A stretch of DNA of 64,000 nucleotides from Pseudarthrobacter chlorophenolicus A6 (GCF_000022025.1 NC_011886.1:186001-250000); one strand, 5' to 3'; shown: positions 46,370 to 55,650, numbered from the stretch's first letter. The notes: generated by a model from the sequence alone, not told the origin. Numbers and translations: made by a program.

Positions 46370-47092
46370 TCAGGCTATCCCCGTGGTCCCCAGCAGCAGG
46401 CCAACGCCATAGGTGAACGCCATGGCAAGGGCACCGCCGATGACCAGGCGCAGGGTGGCTTTCCGTTTCGAACTGCCACCGATCCTGGCACTGACCGTAC
46501 CGGTGATGGCCAGGGCGACGACGACTGCCACGAAGGTGAGGGGAACCCGGATTTCGGCCGGAGGCAGCAGGATCGCCAGCAGCGGGAGTACCGCACCGAT
46601 GGTGAAGGCGATGGCTGAGGCGAAAGCAGCGTGCCAGGCGCTGGCGACGCTGGCCTCATCAATCTTCAGTTCGGCTTCCAGGTGCGCGCCCAGCGCATCG
46701 TGCTCGGTAAGCTCTGCGGCCACCGTGCGCGCGGTGGCTTCGGTGAGTCCCTTCGCCTGGTAGATGGCGGCAAGCTCCTCCAGTTCGCCGTCGGGATCGT
46801 CGTGGAGCTCCTGGCGTTCCTTCTCGATCAGCGCCCGCTGGCTGTCGCTTTGGCTGCTGACGGACACATACTCGCCCAGCGCCATGGACACGGCACCGCC
46901 CACCACGGCGGCCGCCCCGGCTATCAGGATGGGAGTGACATCGTTGGTCACGCCGGCAACACCCACCACCGTCGCAGCAACTGACACGATGCCGTCATTG
47001 GCTCCAAGGACACCCGCGCGCAGCCAGTTCAGGCGCGCAGCAATGCTGTCGTCGTGCGGTTCATTGGGGTGCTGCTTCAGCAACTCAGTCAT
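46370..47092 (-). CDS. VIT1/CCC1 family transporter
   Basis: 240 residues: WLRAGVLGANDGIVSVAATVVGVAG is the family's first helix, followed by an acidic cytoplasmic segment (SQRALIEKERQELHDDPDGELEELAAIYQAKG) and three C-terminal helices. The family moves iron(II) or manganese(II) across membranes. It is probably co-transcribed with the DUF2231-like gene, 50 bp downstream. Confidence 0.9.
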   Translation of the reverse strand: MTELLKQHPNEPHDDSIAARLNWLRAGVLGANDGIVSVAATVVGVAGVTNDVTPILIAGAAAVVGGAVSMALGEYVSVSSQSDSQRALIEKERQELHDDPDGELEELAAIYQAKGLTEATARTVAAELTEHDALGAHLEAELKIDEASVASAWHAAFASAIAFTIGAVLPLLAILLPPAEIRVPLTFVAVVVALAITGTVSARIGGSSKRKATLRLVIGGALAMAFTYGVGLLLGTTGIA

Positions 47093-47173
47093 AGGGGAAA
47101 GTAAAACACCGGCGGCCGCTCCCGGCTACGCAGGTTTGCATACCCTACCCGCGGCCCGGGACGGACCGGGCCG

Positions 47174-48181
47174 TTAGAGCTGGGGAACACACGGCCCGCT
47201 GCCCAGGAGTGCAAGCCCGGCGCGGTCCCCGGCGGCGAAGTCCACCACGCCCACGTTGTCCGCGTGCATCAGCTGGGCCGGATCGCTGACGTGGTCCAGG
47301 CCCACAACGTGGCCCAGTTCGTGCATGATGATGGCCCGCACCTGTTCCGTTCCGTCCGGGCGGCTGGCCAGGATGCCTGCGAGGTCGGGTGCGTCCAGCC
47401 GGATCTGGCCGGCGGCGAGGACCATCGGCTGGCCGGGTGCCTGGATGAAGGTGCTGCCGCCGTCGCCCGCGATGTCGCCCGCGAGACCTGGGGATTCCTG
47501 CGGCGTGGACCAGGTGATCAATATTGGTGCCCAGCGCTTGCCGTAGCGGTCCGGCTGGAAGGCCTCCCGTTCATCCGCCGGCGCTTCGGTGGACGTGCCG
47601 TCGTACACGAACTGTAAGCCGGTGGCCGCCGAGGTCGCTGCAACGGCGTCCCGGATCAGGGCGTCGCCGCCCGGTACGGCGAAGTCCGGACGCACCACGT
47701 AGTGGACGGGGCGGCACGGATCGTAGGCGGCGAACCGCTGGCCGGGATCGGGCGACTCCTGCAGGACGAAAGCCGTGGAGCCGGTGCTGGCCGGGGGAGT
47801 CCCCAGCGGCGAGGACGCGGCCTCGTACCCGGGCGGCGGGACCGTTGCCCCCGGCAGGTAAGGTGCCGCGAAGGGAAGGACAACGCGGCTAAGGAACGAC
47901 GGCGTGAAGTACAGGCAGATGACCAGCGCCACGCCCAGCGCGGGCAGCAGCCGCCGCTTCCGGGGCCCGTGCGGCCGGGGCGCACGCCCGAACGCCGGGC
48001 GTCCGGCGTTGTGGGGTGCCGGTTCCGGTGCGCGCCAGGGAGCCTGTTGTGCCTGCCGGCCGAACGCCTCGTCGATGGCCCACTGCGGGATCCGCCCGCT
48101 CGGTGACCGGCGCACCTTTGGCATCGGGCCGCCGTCGGGCGCTCCCTGCCATGTATCGCCGTCCCTGCCTGAACCGCCCAC
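47174..48181 (-). CDS. Membrane-anchored matrixin-type metalloprotease-like protein
   Basis: 335 residues. A basic N-terminal cytoplasmic part (~75 residues) is followed by one transmembrane helix (LLPALGVALVICLYFTPSFL) and an extracellular domain ending in HELGHVVGLDH plus a downstream Met (AQLMHADNVG). This is the HExxHxxGxxH zinc motif and Met-turn of metzincins such as matrixins. The start is uncertain; ATG 48124 (MPKVRRSPSGRIPQW) would shorten it by 19 residues. The substrate is unknown. Confidence 0.8.
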   Translation of the reverse strand: MGGSGRDGDTWQGAPDGGPMPKVRRSPSGRIPQWAIDEAFGRQAQQAPWRAPEPAPHNAGRPAFGRAPRPHGPRKRRLLPALGVALVICLYFTPSFLSRVVLPFAAPYLPGATVPPPGYEAASSPLGTPPASTGSTAFVLQESPDPGQRFAAYDPCRPVHYVVRPDFAVPGGDALIRDAVAATSAATGLQFVYDGTSTEAPADEREAFQPDRYGKRWAPILITWSTPQESPGLAGDIAGDGGSTFIQAPGQPMVLAAGQIRLDAPDLAGILASRPDGTEQVRAIIMHELGHVVGLDHVSDPAQLMHADNVGVVDFAAGDRAGLALLGSGPCVPQL

Positions 48182-48284
48182 CCGCCATCCCCCGTGCCGC
48201 CTGCCGATGAATCCTCTTCAGCTTAGGGGCGGCCAGGCTCCCGGTTCCGGCGGGTATGCGCAGGATTTCCACAAGTTAAAAGCG

Positions 48285-48324
48285 CCCGCCCGGCCGGAGG
48301 CATGATGCCGTGCGGCCGGGCGGG
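48285..48324 (-). terminator. Terminator after the substrate-binding protein gene
   Basis: An 11-bp GC stem (CCCGCCCGGCC at 48285-48295 with 48314-48324). Read on the minus strand it is followed by TTTT after three bases, a good intrinsic terminator. Confidence 0.8.
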
Positions 48325-48346
48325 GGAGTGCGGAAATGAGTGGCGG

Positions 48347-49528
48347 CTATTCCTTGCCGAGGTTGGCGGCGGAGGTCTTCTCGCCGGTGACCTCGTTGAG
48401 GGCCCGCAGGTCGAAGATGCCGTTGATGTCGGCCTGCTTGGTGGTTCCGGCCGTGACGCCGTCGGCCAGCAGCTTCTGGTACGTGCCGGCCAGCGGGTCC
48501 ACCGTGAACACGATGTTCTTGAGGGACCGGTCGATGACATCGGCCTTCAGCTCGGCGCCGGCCGCTTCCTTGAGTGCTGCGTTGATCACCGTGGCCTTCT
48601 CACCTGCGGCGGCGCCGTTCAGCCATTCAACGGATTTGGCATGGCCCTTCAGGAGCGCCTTCACGGTGTCCGGGTGGTCTGCCGCGAACTTCTGGTTGAC
48701 GATCAGGATGGTGGTGGGGAATTCGCCGGGCTTGCCGGACAGCGAACCGTCCCACAGGTCCTTCTCATCCACCAGCACCTTGGCGCCGGCGGTCAGCACC
48801 AGGCGGGAGGCCCAGGGCTCGGGCAGCCACGCGCCGTCGAGCTTGCCGTCCTGGAACAGCTTGAGGGTCTGGGCGTTCTCGGTGGGGTTGATGGCCACGT
48901 CGCCGCTGCCGTCAACGTTGGTCTTGTACCCCTGGGCGGTCAGCCAGGCGCGGAGGGCCACGTCCTGGGTGCCGCCGAGCTGCGGGGAGGCGAGGGTCTT
49001 GCCCCTGAGGTCAGCGGCGGAGTTGATTTCCGGCTTCACCACCAGCTGCGCGCCACCCGCGGCTGCGCCGGCAATGATGTTGATGGACTCGCCCTGGCTC
49101 TTCACGAACGAGTTGATGGCCGGGTTGGGGCCGATGTAGGTGGCGTCGATGGCTCCGGCGTTGAGTGCCTCGATGGCGGCAGGACCGGCGTTGAAGACCT
49201 GGGTGCTGAGCTTGGTGTCGCCGAGCTCGTCCTTGATGAAGCCCTTGCTGACGCCCACCAGTGCGGGGGCATGGGTGACGTTGCCGAAGTAGCCGAGCTT
49301 CAGTTCCGCAGCCGGGTTGCCTGCCGGGGCGGCTTCGGCAGTGGGTGCGGTGGAGGCGTTGTTCGCGTTGACGGCGGAGGCGACGGCGGCGCCGCCTCCC
49401 ACGAGGGCGAGGACGGCGGCGGCGATGCCGATTTTCAGGCCCAGGGGGCGCTTGGGTGCGGCCTGGCCGGCGACGATGCGGGTGGAGTTTCCGGGGTTCT
49501 GCGGACTCTTGTCCTGGGGCTCTGCCAT
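48347..49528 (-). CDS. ABC transporter substrate-binding protein, aliphatic sulfonate/nitrate type
   Basis: 393 residues. An N-terminal membrane/signal segment (LGLKIGIAAAVLALVGGGAAVASAV) precedes an SsuA/NMT1-like domain: ELKLGYFGNVTHAPALVGVSKGFIKDELG, NAGPAAIEALNAGAIDATYIGPNPAINSF, GKTLASPQLGGTQDVALR and WLPEPWASRLV. The family binds taurine, alkanesulfonates, nitrate or thiamine precursors. No cognate permease or ATPase gene is adjacent, and a terminator follows at once, so it is an orphan binding protein here. Confidence 0.88.
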   Translation of the reverse strand: MAEPQDKSPQNPGNSTRIVAGQAAPKRPLGLKIGIAAAVLALVGGGAAVASAVNANNASTAPTAEAAPAGNPAAELKLGYFGNVTHAPALVGVSKGFIKDELGDTKLSTQVFNAGPAAIEALNAGAIDATYIGPNPAINSFVKSQGESINIIAGAAAGGAQLVVKPEINSAADLRGKTLASPQLGGTQDVALRAWLTAQGYKTNVDGSGDVAINPTENAQTLKLFQDGKLDGAWLPEPWASRLVLTAGAKVLVDEKDLWDGSLSGKPGEFPTTILIVNQKFAADHPDTVKALLKGHAKSVEWLNGAAAGEKATVINAALKEAAGAELKADVIDRSLKNIVFTVDPLAGTYQKLLADGVTAGTTKQADINGIFDLRALNEVTGEKTSAANLGKE

Positions 49529-49674
49529 GGGGATTCCTTTGCTGGGGCGGGTGCTGAGACGAGATTACGGAGCGCCCAGCAGGGCCACAATGATCCGTGT
49601 AGCAGGCGTTCACGGGACGACGCGAAGCCGCAATGCAGCGTCGCGGAGCGTCACGGAAGGTCGCGCAGCGTCTT

Positions 49675-49702
49675 GTTGGCACCCGGAAATCCGGGTGCCA
49701 AC
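49675..49702. terminator. Hairpin between the SDR gene and the substrate-binding protein gene
   Basis: A perfect 12-bp stem, GTTGGCACCCGG with a 4-base loop, ends 5 bp beyond the SDR stop. No U-run is present, but it is well placed to end the SDR operon. Confidence 0.65.
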
Positions 49703-49707
49703 TCCCG

Positions 49708-50478
49708 CTAAACCACCACTGTCATGCCGCCGTCGATGAAGATGGTCTGGCCGTTGACGAACCCCGAACCGTCCGAGGCAAGCCACACCACCGGGCCTGC
49801 AAGGTCCTGCGGGGTACCCCAGCGCCGGGCCGGCGTCCTGCCCAGGATCCAGGAGTTGAACTGCTCGTCGTCCACCAGGTTCTGCGTCATCTCCGTATGG
49901 ATGTAGCCGGGTGCGATGGCGTTGATCTGCAGCCCTGAGGACGCCCACTCCGCCGTCATGGCGCGGGTCAGGTTCCGCAGCCCGCCCTTCGCGGCGACAT
50001 ACGGGGCTATGGTGGGCCGGGCCAGGTCCGCCTGCACCGAACAGATGTTGATGATCTTGCCGCGGCCGCGGGGAACCATGGCCCGGGCTGCGGCGCGGCC
50101 CACCAGGAACGCGCTGGTGAGGTCGGTGCTGATGACCCGTTCCCAGTCCTCGACGTCGAGGTCCAGCATGGGCACGCGGTGCTGGATGCCGGCATTGTTG
50201 ACCAGGATGTCCAGGGGGCCGACGTTCTCCTCCACCCAGGCGACTCCACGGCCGGCGTCGGCATCCCGGGTGACGTCGAACGCGCAGCTGCGGATCCGGC
50301 CCGCGGCAAAGTCCGCTGCCATCGACGCCTCGGCGGCGTCGAGCCGCTCCGCGTTGACCCCGTTCAGGACCACCGTGGCGCCGGCTTCCGCAAGTGCCCT
50401 GGCGAGGGCGTTGCCGATGCCGCGGCTGGAACCGGTGACCAGGGCGGTGCGTCCGGCCAGGTCGAACAGTGGATTCAC
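49708..50478 (-). CDS. Short-chain dehydrogenase/reductase
   Basis: 256 residues of a classical SDR: cofactor motif TGSSRGIGNALA, NNAGIQHR, catalytic Ser in NICSVQADL and YVAAK. The sequence is close to the gluconate 5-dehydrogenase type. GTG 50478 has GGAGG 7 bases upstream and overlaps the previous stop (GTGA). It is the last gene of the MFS-HIBADH-SDR operon, probably oxidising a sugar acid or related hydroxy acid. Confidence 0.92.
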   Translation of the reverse strand: MNPLFDLAGRTALVTGSSRGIGNALARALAEAGATVVLNGVNAERLDAAEASMAADFAAGRIRSCAFDVTRDADAGRGVAWVEENVGPLDILVNNAGIQHRVPMLDLDVEDWERVISTDLTSAFLVGRAAARAMVPRGRGKIINICSVQADLARPTIAPYVAAKGGLRNLTRAMTAEWASSGLQINAIAPGYIHTEMTQNLVDDEQFNSWILGRTPARRWGTPQDLAGPVVWLASDGSGFVNGQTIFIDGGMTVVV

Positions 50479-51386
50479 CGCGTGGCCTCCCCGGCGGGCA
50501 CGCCGAGGTTGGCAATGGCCTGCCGCACCACCGCAAGGTCCTGGTCGCCCAGACCCTGGGCCACGAGTTCGGTGTACAGCGCGATTCCGGCGGACGCCAT
50601 GGGTGTGGCCGTCCCCGCGCTTCCTGCGCTTTCGAGCACGAAGGACAGGTCCTTGCGCATAAACTTGGCCGGCCCGGTGGGTGTGTAGTCCTTCGCTGCC
50701 AGCCGGGGTCCCACCTGGTCCAGCACGCGGCTGCCCGCCAAGCCGCCGGACAGCACCTCGAAGAGGGCGTGAACGTCCAGGCCTGAGCGTTCGGCGAGCT
50801 CCGCGGCTTCGGCGAGTGCCGCCGTCGTGGTTCCCACCACCAGCTGGTTGCAGGCCTTGGCCAGCGAGCCTGCACCCAGCCCGCCCAGCCGCCGCACCGC
50901 CGTGCCCATGGACTCCAGCACCGGCAGGGCACGCGCGAAGCCGGCCTCTGAGCCGCCCGCCATGATGGCCAGGGTTCCCCGCCGGGCGCCGTCCGTGCCG
51001 CCGCTGACCGGCGCATCGAGCACCGACGCGTTCCCGCCGCTCGCGTCCGCCACCGCGAGGCCGAACGCCTGCACGCCCACCGGTGACACGCTGCTCATGA
51101 CCACCACGAGCGTCCCCGGCGCGGGCGGAGCTTTCCGCCACTCCGCCAGGAGGCCGGCCGCGGACTCTTCGATGAAGGGCAGGTCAGGGAGCATGAAGAT
51201 GATGACGGGCTCGCCGCGCAGGTCCGCAACGTGTTCGACGCCGGTGCCGCCCAGCAGTTCGAGGTCCCGGACGGCTGCGGGGGAGCGGTTCCACGCCCTG
51301 ACCTGCCAGCCGGCCTTGGCCAGGTTGGCGGCCATCGGCGCCCCCATGAGGCCCAGGCCGACGAAGCCGACGGACCCGTGCGTCAC
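50475..51386 (-). CDS. NAD(P)-dependent 3-hydroxyacid dehydrogenase (HIBADH/6PGDH-like)
   Basis: 303 residues: GFVGLGLMGAPMAANLAKAG (cofactor), DAPVSGGTDGARRGTLAIMAGG (substrate Ser/Gly loop), and the catalytic Lys in GSLAKACNQLVVG. The family includes tartronate semialdehyde and 3-hydroxyisobutyrate dehydrogenases. GTG 51386 overlaps the MFS stop (GTGA), giving a coupled chain of three genes. Confidence 0.9.
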   Translation of the reverse strand: MTHGSVGFVGLGLMGAPMAANLAKAGWQVRAWNRSPAAVRDLELLGGTGVEHVADLRGEPVIIFMLPDLPFIEESAAGLLAEWRKAPPAPGTLVVVMSSVSPVGVQAFGLAVADASGGNASVLDAPVSGGTDGARRGTLAIMAGGSEAGFARALPVLESMGTAVRRLGGLGAGSLAKACNQLVVGTTTAALAEAAELAERSGLDVHALFEVLSGGLAGSRVLDQVGPRLAAKDYTPTGPAKFMRKDLSFVLESAGSAGTATPMASAGIALYTELVAQGLGDQDLAVVRQAIANLGVPAGEATR

Positions 51387-52732
51387 TTGGCGTCCTCCAC
51401 GACCACCAGGTCGCGGCCGTTCGTTTCGGGGGTGAAGAACGTGGTGGCGAATGAGATGCCCGCCAGCACCAGCGAGTAGAGCGCCGGAACCAGCCAGGAG
51501 TGGTTGGTCGCCGCCAGCAGCGCCACACCGATCATCGGTGCGAATCCGCCGGCCAGGACAGCGGAGAGTTCCCGGCTGAGGGCCACGCCGGTGAAGCGGT
51601 GCTGCGAGCCGAAGAGTTCCGGCAGCAGGGCGCACTGGGGGCCCAGCATGGACTGCACGCCGATGGCGATGCCCACCACCATGACCACCCACACCAGGGT
51701 GACGTTGCCCAGCGTGACCAGGTAGAAGGCCGGGAGGGCAATGACGGCTTGGAAAAGGGCGCCGTAGCGGTAGACGGGAACCCGGCCGAACCGGTCTGAC
51801 AGCGCGCCGAAGGTGACCACCAGGACCGCCGCGAATCCGGCGGCGATCAGCAGGCCGGTGGGGCCGATGAACTTGTCGCCGGCGAACACCCCGGCCGGCA
51901 TGCTGATGAAGGACACCAGCAGCGCGGAGTAGATCGATGAGTTTCCGTTTTCGCCCATCCGCAGGCCGATGCCCACCAGCACGTTCTTCTTGGAGTGCTT
52001 CCAGATCTGGCCTACCGGGTTCTTGACCACGGCCTTGTGCTTTTCGAGCTCCTGGAAGACCGGGGTCTCCTTGAGCTTGAGCCGGATGAACACGGCGATG
52101 ACGATCAGGATGACGCTGGCCAGGAAGGGTACGCGCCAGAGCCAGCCCTGCAGGACTTCCTTGTCCGCCAGGGCCATCAGGGCGAAGGTGCCGGCACCCA
52201 GGAGGGTGCCCAGCTGGATGCCCACGAACGGCAGGGAGGCGAAGAACCCGCGACGGCGGCGCGGGGCCACCTCGGAGATCAGCGTTGTGGCGCCTGCCTG
52301 CTCGGCTCCGGCGCCGAGGCCCTGCAGGATGCGGAGGGCCACCAGCAGCACTGCCCCGAGCATCCCAGCCTGCTCGAAGGTGGGGAGGAGTCCGATGGCG
52401 AAGCTGGCCATGCCCATCAGGCCGATGGTCAGGATCAGCACCATTTTGCGGCCGAACCGGTCTCCGATGTATCCGAAGACCACTCCGCCGAACGGCCGGG
52501 CCGCGAAGCCGACGCCGTAGGTGGCGAAGGAGGCGATGACGGCGCCGCTGTCGCCCAGGGGCGCGAAGAACAGCGGGCCGAAGATCAGGGCCGATGCGAG
52601 GCCGTAGATGTAGAAGTCGTAGTACTCCAGGGCTGAACCCACGGAGCTGGCAAGAGTTGCCCTTCGCAGCTGCTCCGGATCGACGACGGCGCCGTCCGCT
52701 TCGGTCTGCGGTGTTTTAGTACGAGTTGTCAC
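51383..52732 (-). CDS. MFS transporter, MHS type
   Basis: 449 residues, 12 helices: SALEYYDFYIYGLASALIFGPLFFAP, RPFGGVVFGYIGDRFGRKMVLIL, and ILQGLGAGAEQAGATTLISEVAP. GTG 52732 has GGGAG 5 bases upstream. It probably imports the carboxylate used by the downstream dehydrogenases. Its promoter region has GTTCAG-type half-sites shared with the IclR gene. Confidence 0.9.
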   Translation of the reverse strand: MTTRTKTPQTEADGAVVDPEQLRRATLASSVGSALEYYDFYIYGLASALIFGPLFFAPLGDSGAVIASFATYGVGFAARPFGGVVFGYIGDRFGRKMVLILTIGLMGMASFAIGLLPTFEQAGMLGAVLLVALRILQGLGAGAEQAGATTLISEVAPRRRRGFFASLPFVGIQLGTLLGAGTFALMALADKEVLQGWLWRVPFLASVILIVIAVFIRLKLKETPVFQELEKHKAVVKNPVGQIWKHSKKNVLVGIGLRMGENGNSSIYSALLVSFISMPAGVFAGDKFIGPTGLLIAAGFAAVLVVTFGALSDRFGRVPVYRYGALFQAVIALPAFYLVTLGNVTLVWVVMVVGIAIGVQSMLGPQCALLPELFGSQHRFTGVALSRELSAVLAGGFAPMIGVALLAATNHSWLVPALYSLVLAGISFATTFFTPETNGRDLVVVEDAK

Positions 52733-52911
52733 GAGAACTCCCTCTAATGCACTCCAGGCCCCCGTTGGCCTGGTGGGATAGCGACAACACCTATTGTGTC
52801 GATCACTATGCTGAACACAATACAGCAAGCTGAACAACCGGCAAGAGTTTTTTGGTTTTTGACTGCGGGTGGGCGGTTTTGCGCCCGCGTCCTGGAGCCG
52901 CGCTGCCGCAC

Positions 52912-53709
52912 CTAACCCATGGGGTTGCCCAGGGAGTGCGCAAGCTCCTTGAGCTCCTTGACCATCTGCGAGCCCTGCTCCGGGGTGTAGGTGGCCTTTA
53001 GCGCGGTCACGGACAAGCCCAGGCTGGGCCCATGGGCGCCGCGCGTCGGGACGGAAACCGCGAGGCACACCACGCCGGTGGTGCTTTCCTCGTCCTCGAA
53101 GGCGTACCCTTGCTCGCGTATTTCCCGCAGCTGCGACTTCAGTTCTGCCCCGGTGCGCAGCGATTTGGGTGTGAGGACCGGCAGCTCGGCATCGTCAGGG
53201 AACATCTCCTCGATGTCGTGCACGTTCAGGCGGGCAATCAGTGCCTTGCCAACGGCGCAGAGCGAGACGGGCATCTTGTCGCCGATGTTGGAGGTCAAGC
53301 GGACTGCGGGATGGCCCTCATAGCGGGCAAGGTAGATGACGCTGGTTCCATCCAGCATGGCGATCCGGACCGTTTCCCCGGAGAGCACGGACGCCTGTTC
53401 GCAGTAGCGGTAGAACTCCTGGACCTCGTCCATCCGGCCCAGGTAGGCGGCACCGAGCTCCACCAGCTTGCGGCCCAGCGTGAATTCCGCTCCCTGCCGG
53501 GTGATCAGCCGTGCCTCTTCGAGCGCCAGCAGGAGGTTGGAGGTGGAGGATTTGGGGATGCCCACCTCCCGCGAGAGGTCGCTGAGGGTCAGCCGGCCCG
53601 TGGCCGAGGCAGCCAGCGCATCCAGGACGGCAGCCGCACGCGTGACAGCCGGCGCCGGCGAGGCGGCCCCCGATTTGTCCGGTGAAGCGGGAGTGCGGGA
53701 ATCGGCCAT
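52912..53709 (-). CDS. IclR family transcriptional regulator
   Basis: 265 residues with a winged helix (AAVLDALAASATGRLTLSDLSREVGIPKSSTSNLLLALEEARLI) and an IclR effector domain. A perfect palindrome, GTTCAGT-CA-ACTGAAC, lies about 40 bp before its start. Related half-sites are present before the MFS gene and before the D-2-hydroxyacid dehydrogenase gene, so it probably controls the whole cluster. Confidence 0.9.
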   Translation of the reverse strand: MADSRTPASPDKSGAASPAPAVTRAAAVLDALAASATGRLTLSDLSREVGIPKSSTSNLLLALEEARLITRQGAEFTLGRKLVELGAAYLGRMDEVQEFYRYCEQASVLSGETVRIAMLDGTSVIYLARYEGHPAVRLTSNIGDKMPVSLCAVGKALIARLNVHDIEEMFPDDAELPVLTPKSLRTGAELKSQLREIREQGYAFEDEESTTGVVCLAVSVPTRGAHGPSLGLSVTALKATYTPEQGSQMVKELKELAHSLGNPMG

Positions 53710-53746
53710 GATTCTCCTTAGGTTGCCGGGGCTGACTGCAGTGTCC

Positions 53747-53762
53747 GTTCAGTCAACTGAAC
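53747..53762. promoter_or_regulatory. IclR-type operator
   Basis: GTTCAGTCAACTGAAC is a perfect palindrome with 7-bp arms, immediately upstream of the IclR gene. Similar half-sites recur at 52807-52816 and in the pair at 55616-55625/55641-55650. Confidence 0.65.
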
Positions 53763-53803
53763 GCTATCCATCATAAGGGCCCCGGCGGCCGGTAGCGTGG
53801 CGG

Positions 53804-54541
53804 CTAGCAGACCGTGCTGGTCAGGGTGCCGACGCCCTCCACCACAATGTCCACGCGGTCGCCCGGCTCCACGGGCACCGCCGTGCCAGGCGCGCCCGTC
53901 ATGACCACATCCCCGGGCTCCAGTGTCAGCCAGGACGTGACGTAGACAAGGCAGTCCACCACGGTGGAGGGCAGGTTGAACGTCCCGGAGTTGGCCCGGG
54001 GTACCCCGTTGATGTGGACGTCAATGCCGGCGCGTTCGGGATCCGGGAGGGCGGTCTCTATCCACGGTCCAAGGGGCGTGTAATTGACGCCGGCCTTGCC
54101 TTGGAAGTTCCGCTCGTCCACCGCGTTCTGGTCCACGTTGGTGACGTCGTTGACGCAGGTATAGCCGAGGACGTGGTCCAGGGCGTTCTCCGCGGTCAGT
54201 CCGGCCGCCTGTTTGCCGATCACCACGGCGAGTTCACCTTCGGCGTTTACCGTGCCGCGGCCGCGTGCTGCCACGATCTGGTCCCCGGGTGCGGCGACGG
54301 TGTGGACAGACTTATGCCAGGCCTGGATGGGCAGGGGGTGGTCGTTGAGGGTCAGGTTGTGGCCGATGCCTACCACCACGGCCGGGGCTACGGGCGCGAG
54401 GAATTCCGCCTCACCCGCGGGGGTGGTGCCGCCCGTGAAACGGAGCGGCGCTTCGAACGGGTCAATGATGTGGTCCCATGCCCCGGCCCGTTCGACGGCG
54501 TGCAGGGCGCCGGAAGCGGTCTTGATTCTGGCGATGCGCAT
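53804..54541 (-). CDS. Fumarylacetoacetate hydrolase (FAH) family protein
   Basis: 245 residues of the FAH fold: VVVGIGHNLTLNDHPLP, the metal/catalytic block AEGELAVVIGK, YTCVNDVTNVDQNAVDERNF, and GDVVMTGAPGTAVPVEPGD. The family hydrolyses or decarboxylates 1,3-dioxo acids, including 2,4-diketo-3-deoxy sugar acids. It is encoded just downstream of a D-2-hydroxyacid dehydrogenase (19 bp gap), an arrangement that fits sugar-acid breakdown. Confidence 0.88.
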   Translation of the reverse strand: MRIARIKTASGALHAVERAGAWDHIIDPFEAPLRFTGGTTPAGEAEFLAPVAPAVVVGIGHNLTLNDHPLPIQAWHKSVHTVAAPGDQIVAARGRGTVNAEGELAVVIGKQAAGLTAENALDHVLGYTCVNDVTNVDQNAVDERNFQGKAGVNYTPLGPWIETALPDPERAGIDVHINGVPRANSGTFNLPSTVVDCLVYVTSWLTLEPGDVVMTGAPGTAVPVEPGDRVDIVVEGVGTLTSTVC

Positions 54542-54560
54542 TGGTTCTCCCGGTGCCGGC

Positions 54561-55613
54561 TTAGTAGAAGTGGACGGTGTCCACGAGGTGGGGGAGATCC
54601 CCGCCGTCCAGGAAGGTGCGGAGGTTGCTGCAGAAGCGCTCGGTGATGAGGCGGTTTTCGGCGGCACTGAGGGCTGATGTGTGGGGCGAGACCATGACCC
54701 TGGGGTGGTTCCACAGGGGGCTGTCCTGGGGCAGTGGCTCCACGGCGAAGACGTCCAGGCAGGCGTAGCCCACCTGCCCGTTGTCCAGGGCCTCCAGCAG
54801 GGCTTCTTCATCCACCACCGTGCCCCGGCCAACGTTGACGAAGGTGGTTCCGGGTTTCATTGCGGCAAACAGTTCGCGGTTGAACAGCTTTTCCGTGTAG
54901 GCGGTTCCGGGCAGCGTGTTGACCACGGCGTCTGCCGTGGCGAGCAGGGCGGACAGGCCCGCGTTGTCCGTTACCCGGCCAATGCCTTCGATTGGCTCTA
55001 TGGTCCGCTTCGTGCCGCTCACGTTCATGCCCAGCGCCCTGGCGATCCGTGCCGTTTCCAGCCCGATTTCGCCCAGGCCACTGACCACCAGGTTGGAGCC
55101 GTTCACCAGCCGGGTGGGGACCCGCAGGTCGGGCCAGGTTTTGGCGGCCTGGTCCTGGGCCAGCTCGGCACTGCGTTTGAAGCCGTTCAGGATTCCCAGT
55201 GCCGCGAATTCCGCGAGGGGAAGGGCGTGGACCCCGGCGGAGGTGGTGATCCGGAACTTCTGCAGGACGTCCTGGCCGAGTCCGGATGCCTTCACCGCGC
55301 CGCCTGCCCCTGCGGCCATGGCGTGGACCCATTCGAGGGCAGGGTTGTCCCGGGCGATGCGGGCCAGGCCCTCGGGGCTTTCGTTGGGAAAACCGTAGAG
55401 GACTTCGGCCCGGCCGAGCATGGCCCAGTACCGTTCCTCCTGCTCGGCCGTGCGCTGGAAGGCAGGGTCGCCGGCGTGGTCGGCAGGGAAGCGCTCCGGC
55501 GGAAGGAGGCTGGGTTCGTAGAGAACGGTGACGGACGGATCGATGGCACGGATCTGGTCCACGAGCTCTGCTTCGAGCGGGACGGCGATGGCCACAGTCT
55601 TAGGGGAAGTCAT
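54561..55613 (-). CDS. D-isomer-specific 2-hydroxyacid dehydrogenase
   Basis: 350 residues: Rossmann motif VVSGLGEIGLETARIARALG, VGRGTVVDEEALLEAL (catalytic Arg), CLDVFAVEPLP (Glu) and MVSPHTSALSAAENR (His). ATG 55613 is used as it begins the conserved MTSPKTVAIAVPLE; an in-frame start 10 codons earlier overlaps the likely operator. It is co-transcribed with the FAH-family gene. Confidence 0.88.
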   Translation of the reverse strand: MTSPKTVAIAVPLEAELVDQIRAIDPSVTVLYEPSLLPPERFPADHAGDPAFQRTAEQEERYWAMLGRAEVLYGFPNESPEGLARIARDNPALEWVHAMAAGAGGAVKASGLGQDVLQKFRITTSAGVHALPLAEFAALGILNGFKRSAELAQDQAAKTWPDLRVPTRLVNGSNLVVSGLGEIGLETARIARALGMNVSGTKRTIEPIEGIGRVTDNAGLSALLATADAVVNTLPGTAYTEKLFNRELFAAMKPGTTFVNVGRGTVVDEEALLEALDNGQVGYACLDVFAVEPLPQDSPLWNHPRVMVSPHTSALSAAENRLITERFCSNLRTFLDGGDLPHLVDTVHFY

Positions 55614-55615
55614 CT

Positions 55616-55650
55616 GTTCACTATACTGTCTATTGGCTAGCATACTGAAC
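55616..55650. promoter_or_regulatory. Inverted half-sites before the D-2-hydroxyacid dehydrogenase gene
   Basis: GTTCACTATA and CATACTGAAC form an imperfect inverted repeat with the same GTTCA...TGAAC ends as the palindrome near the IclR gene. It lies just before the start codon at 55613, so binding would repress. Confidence 0.5.
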
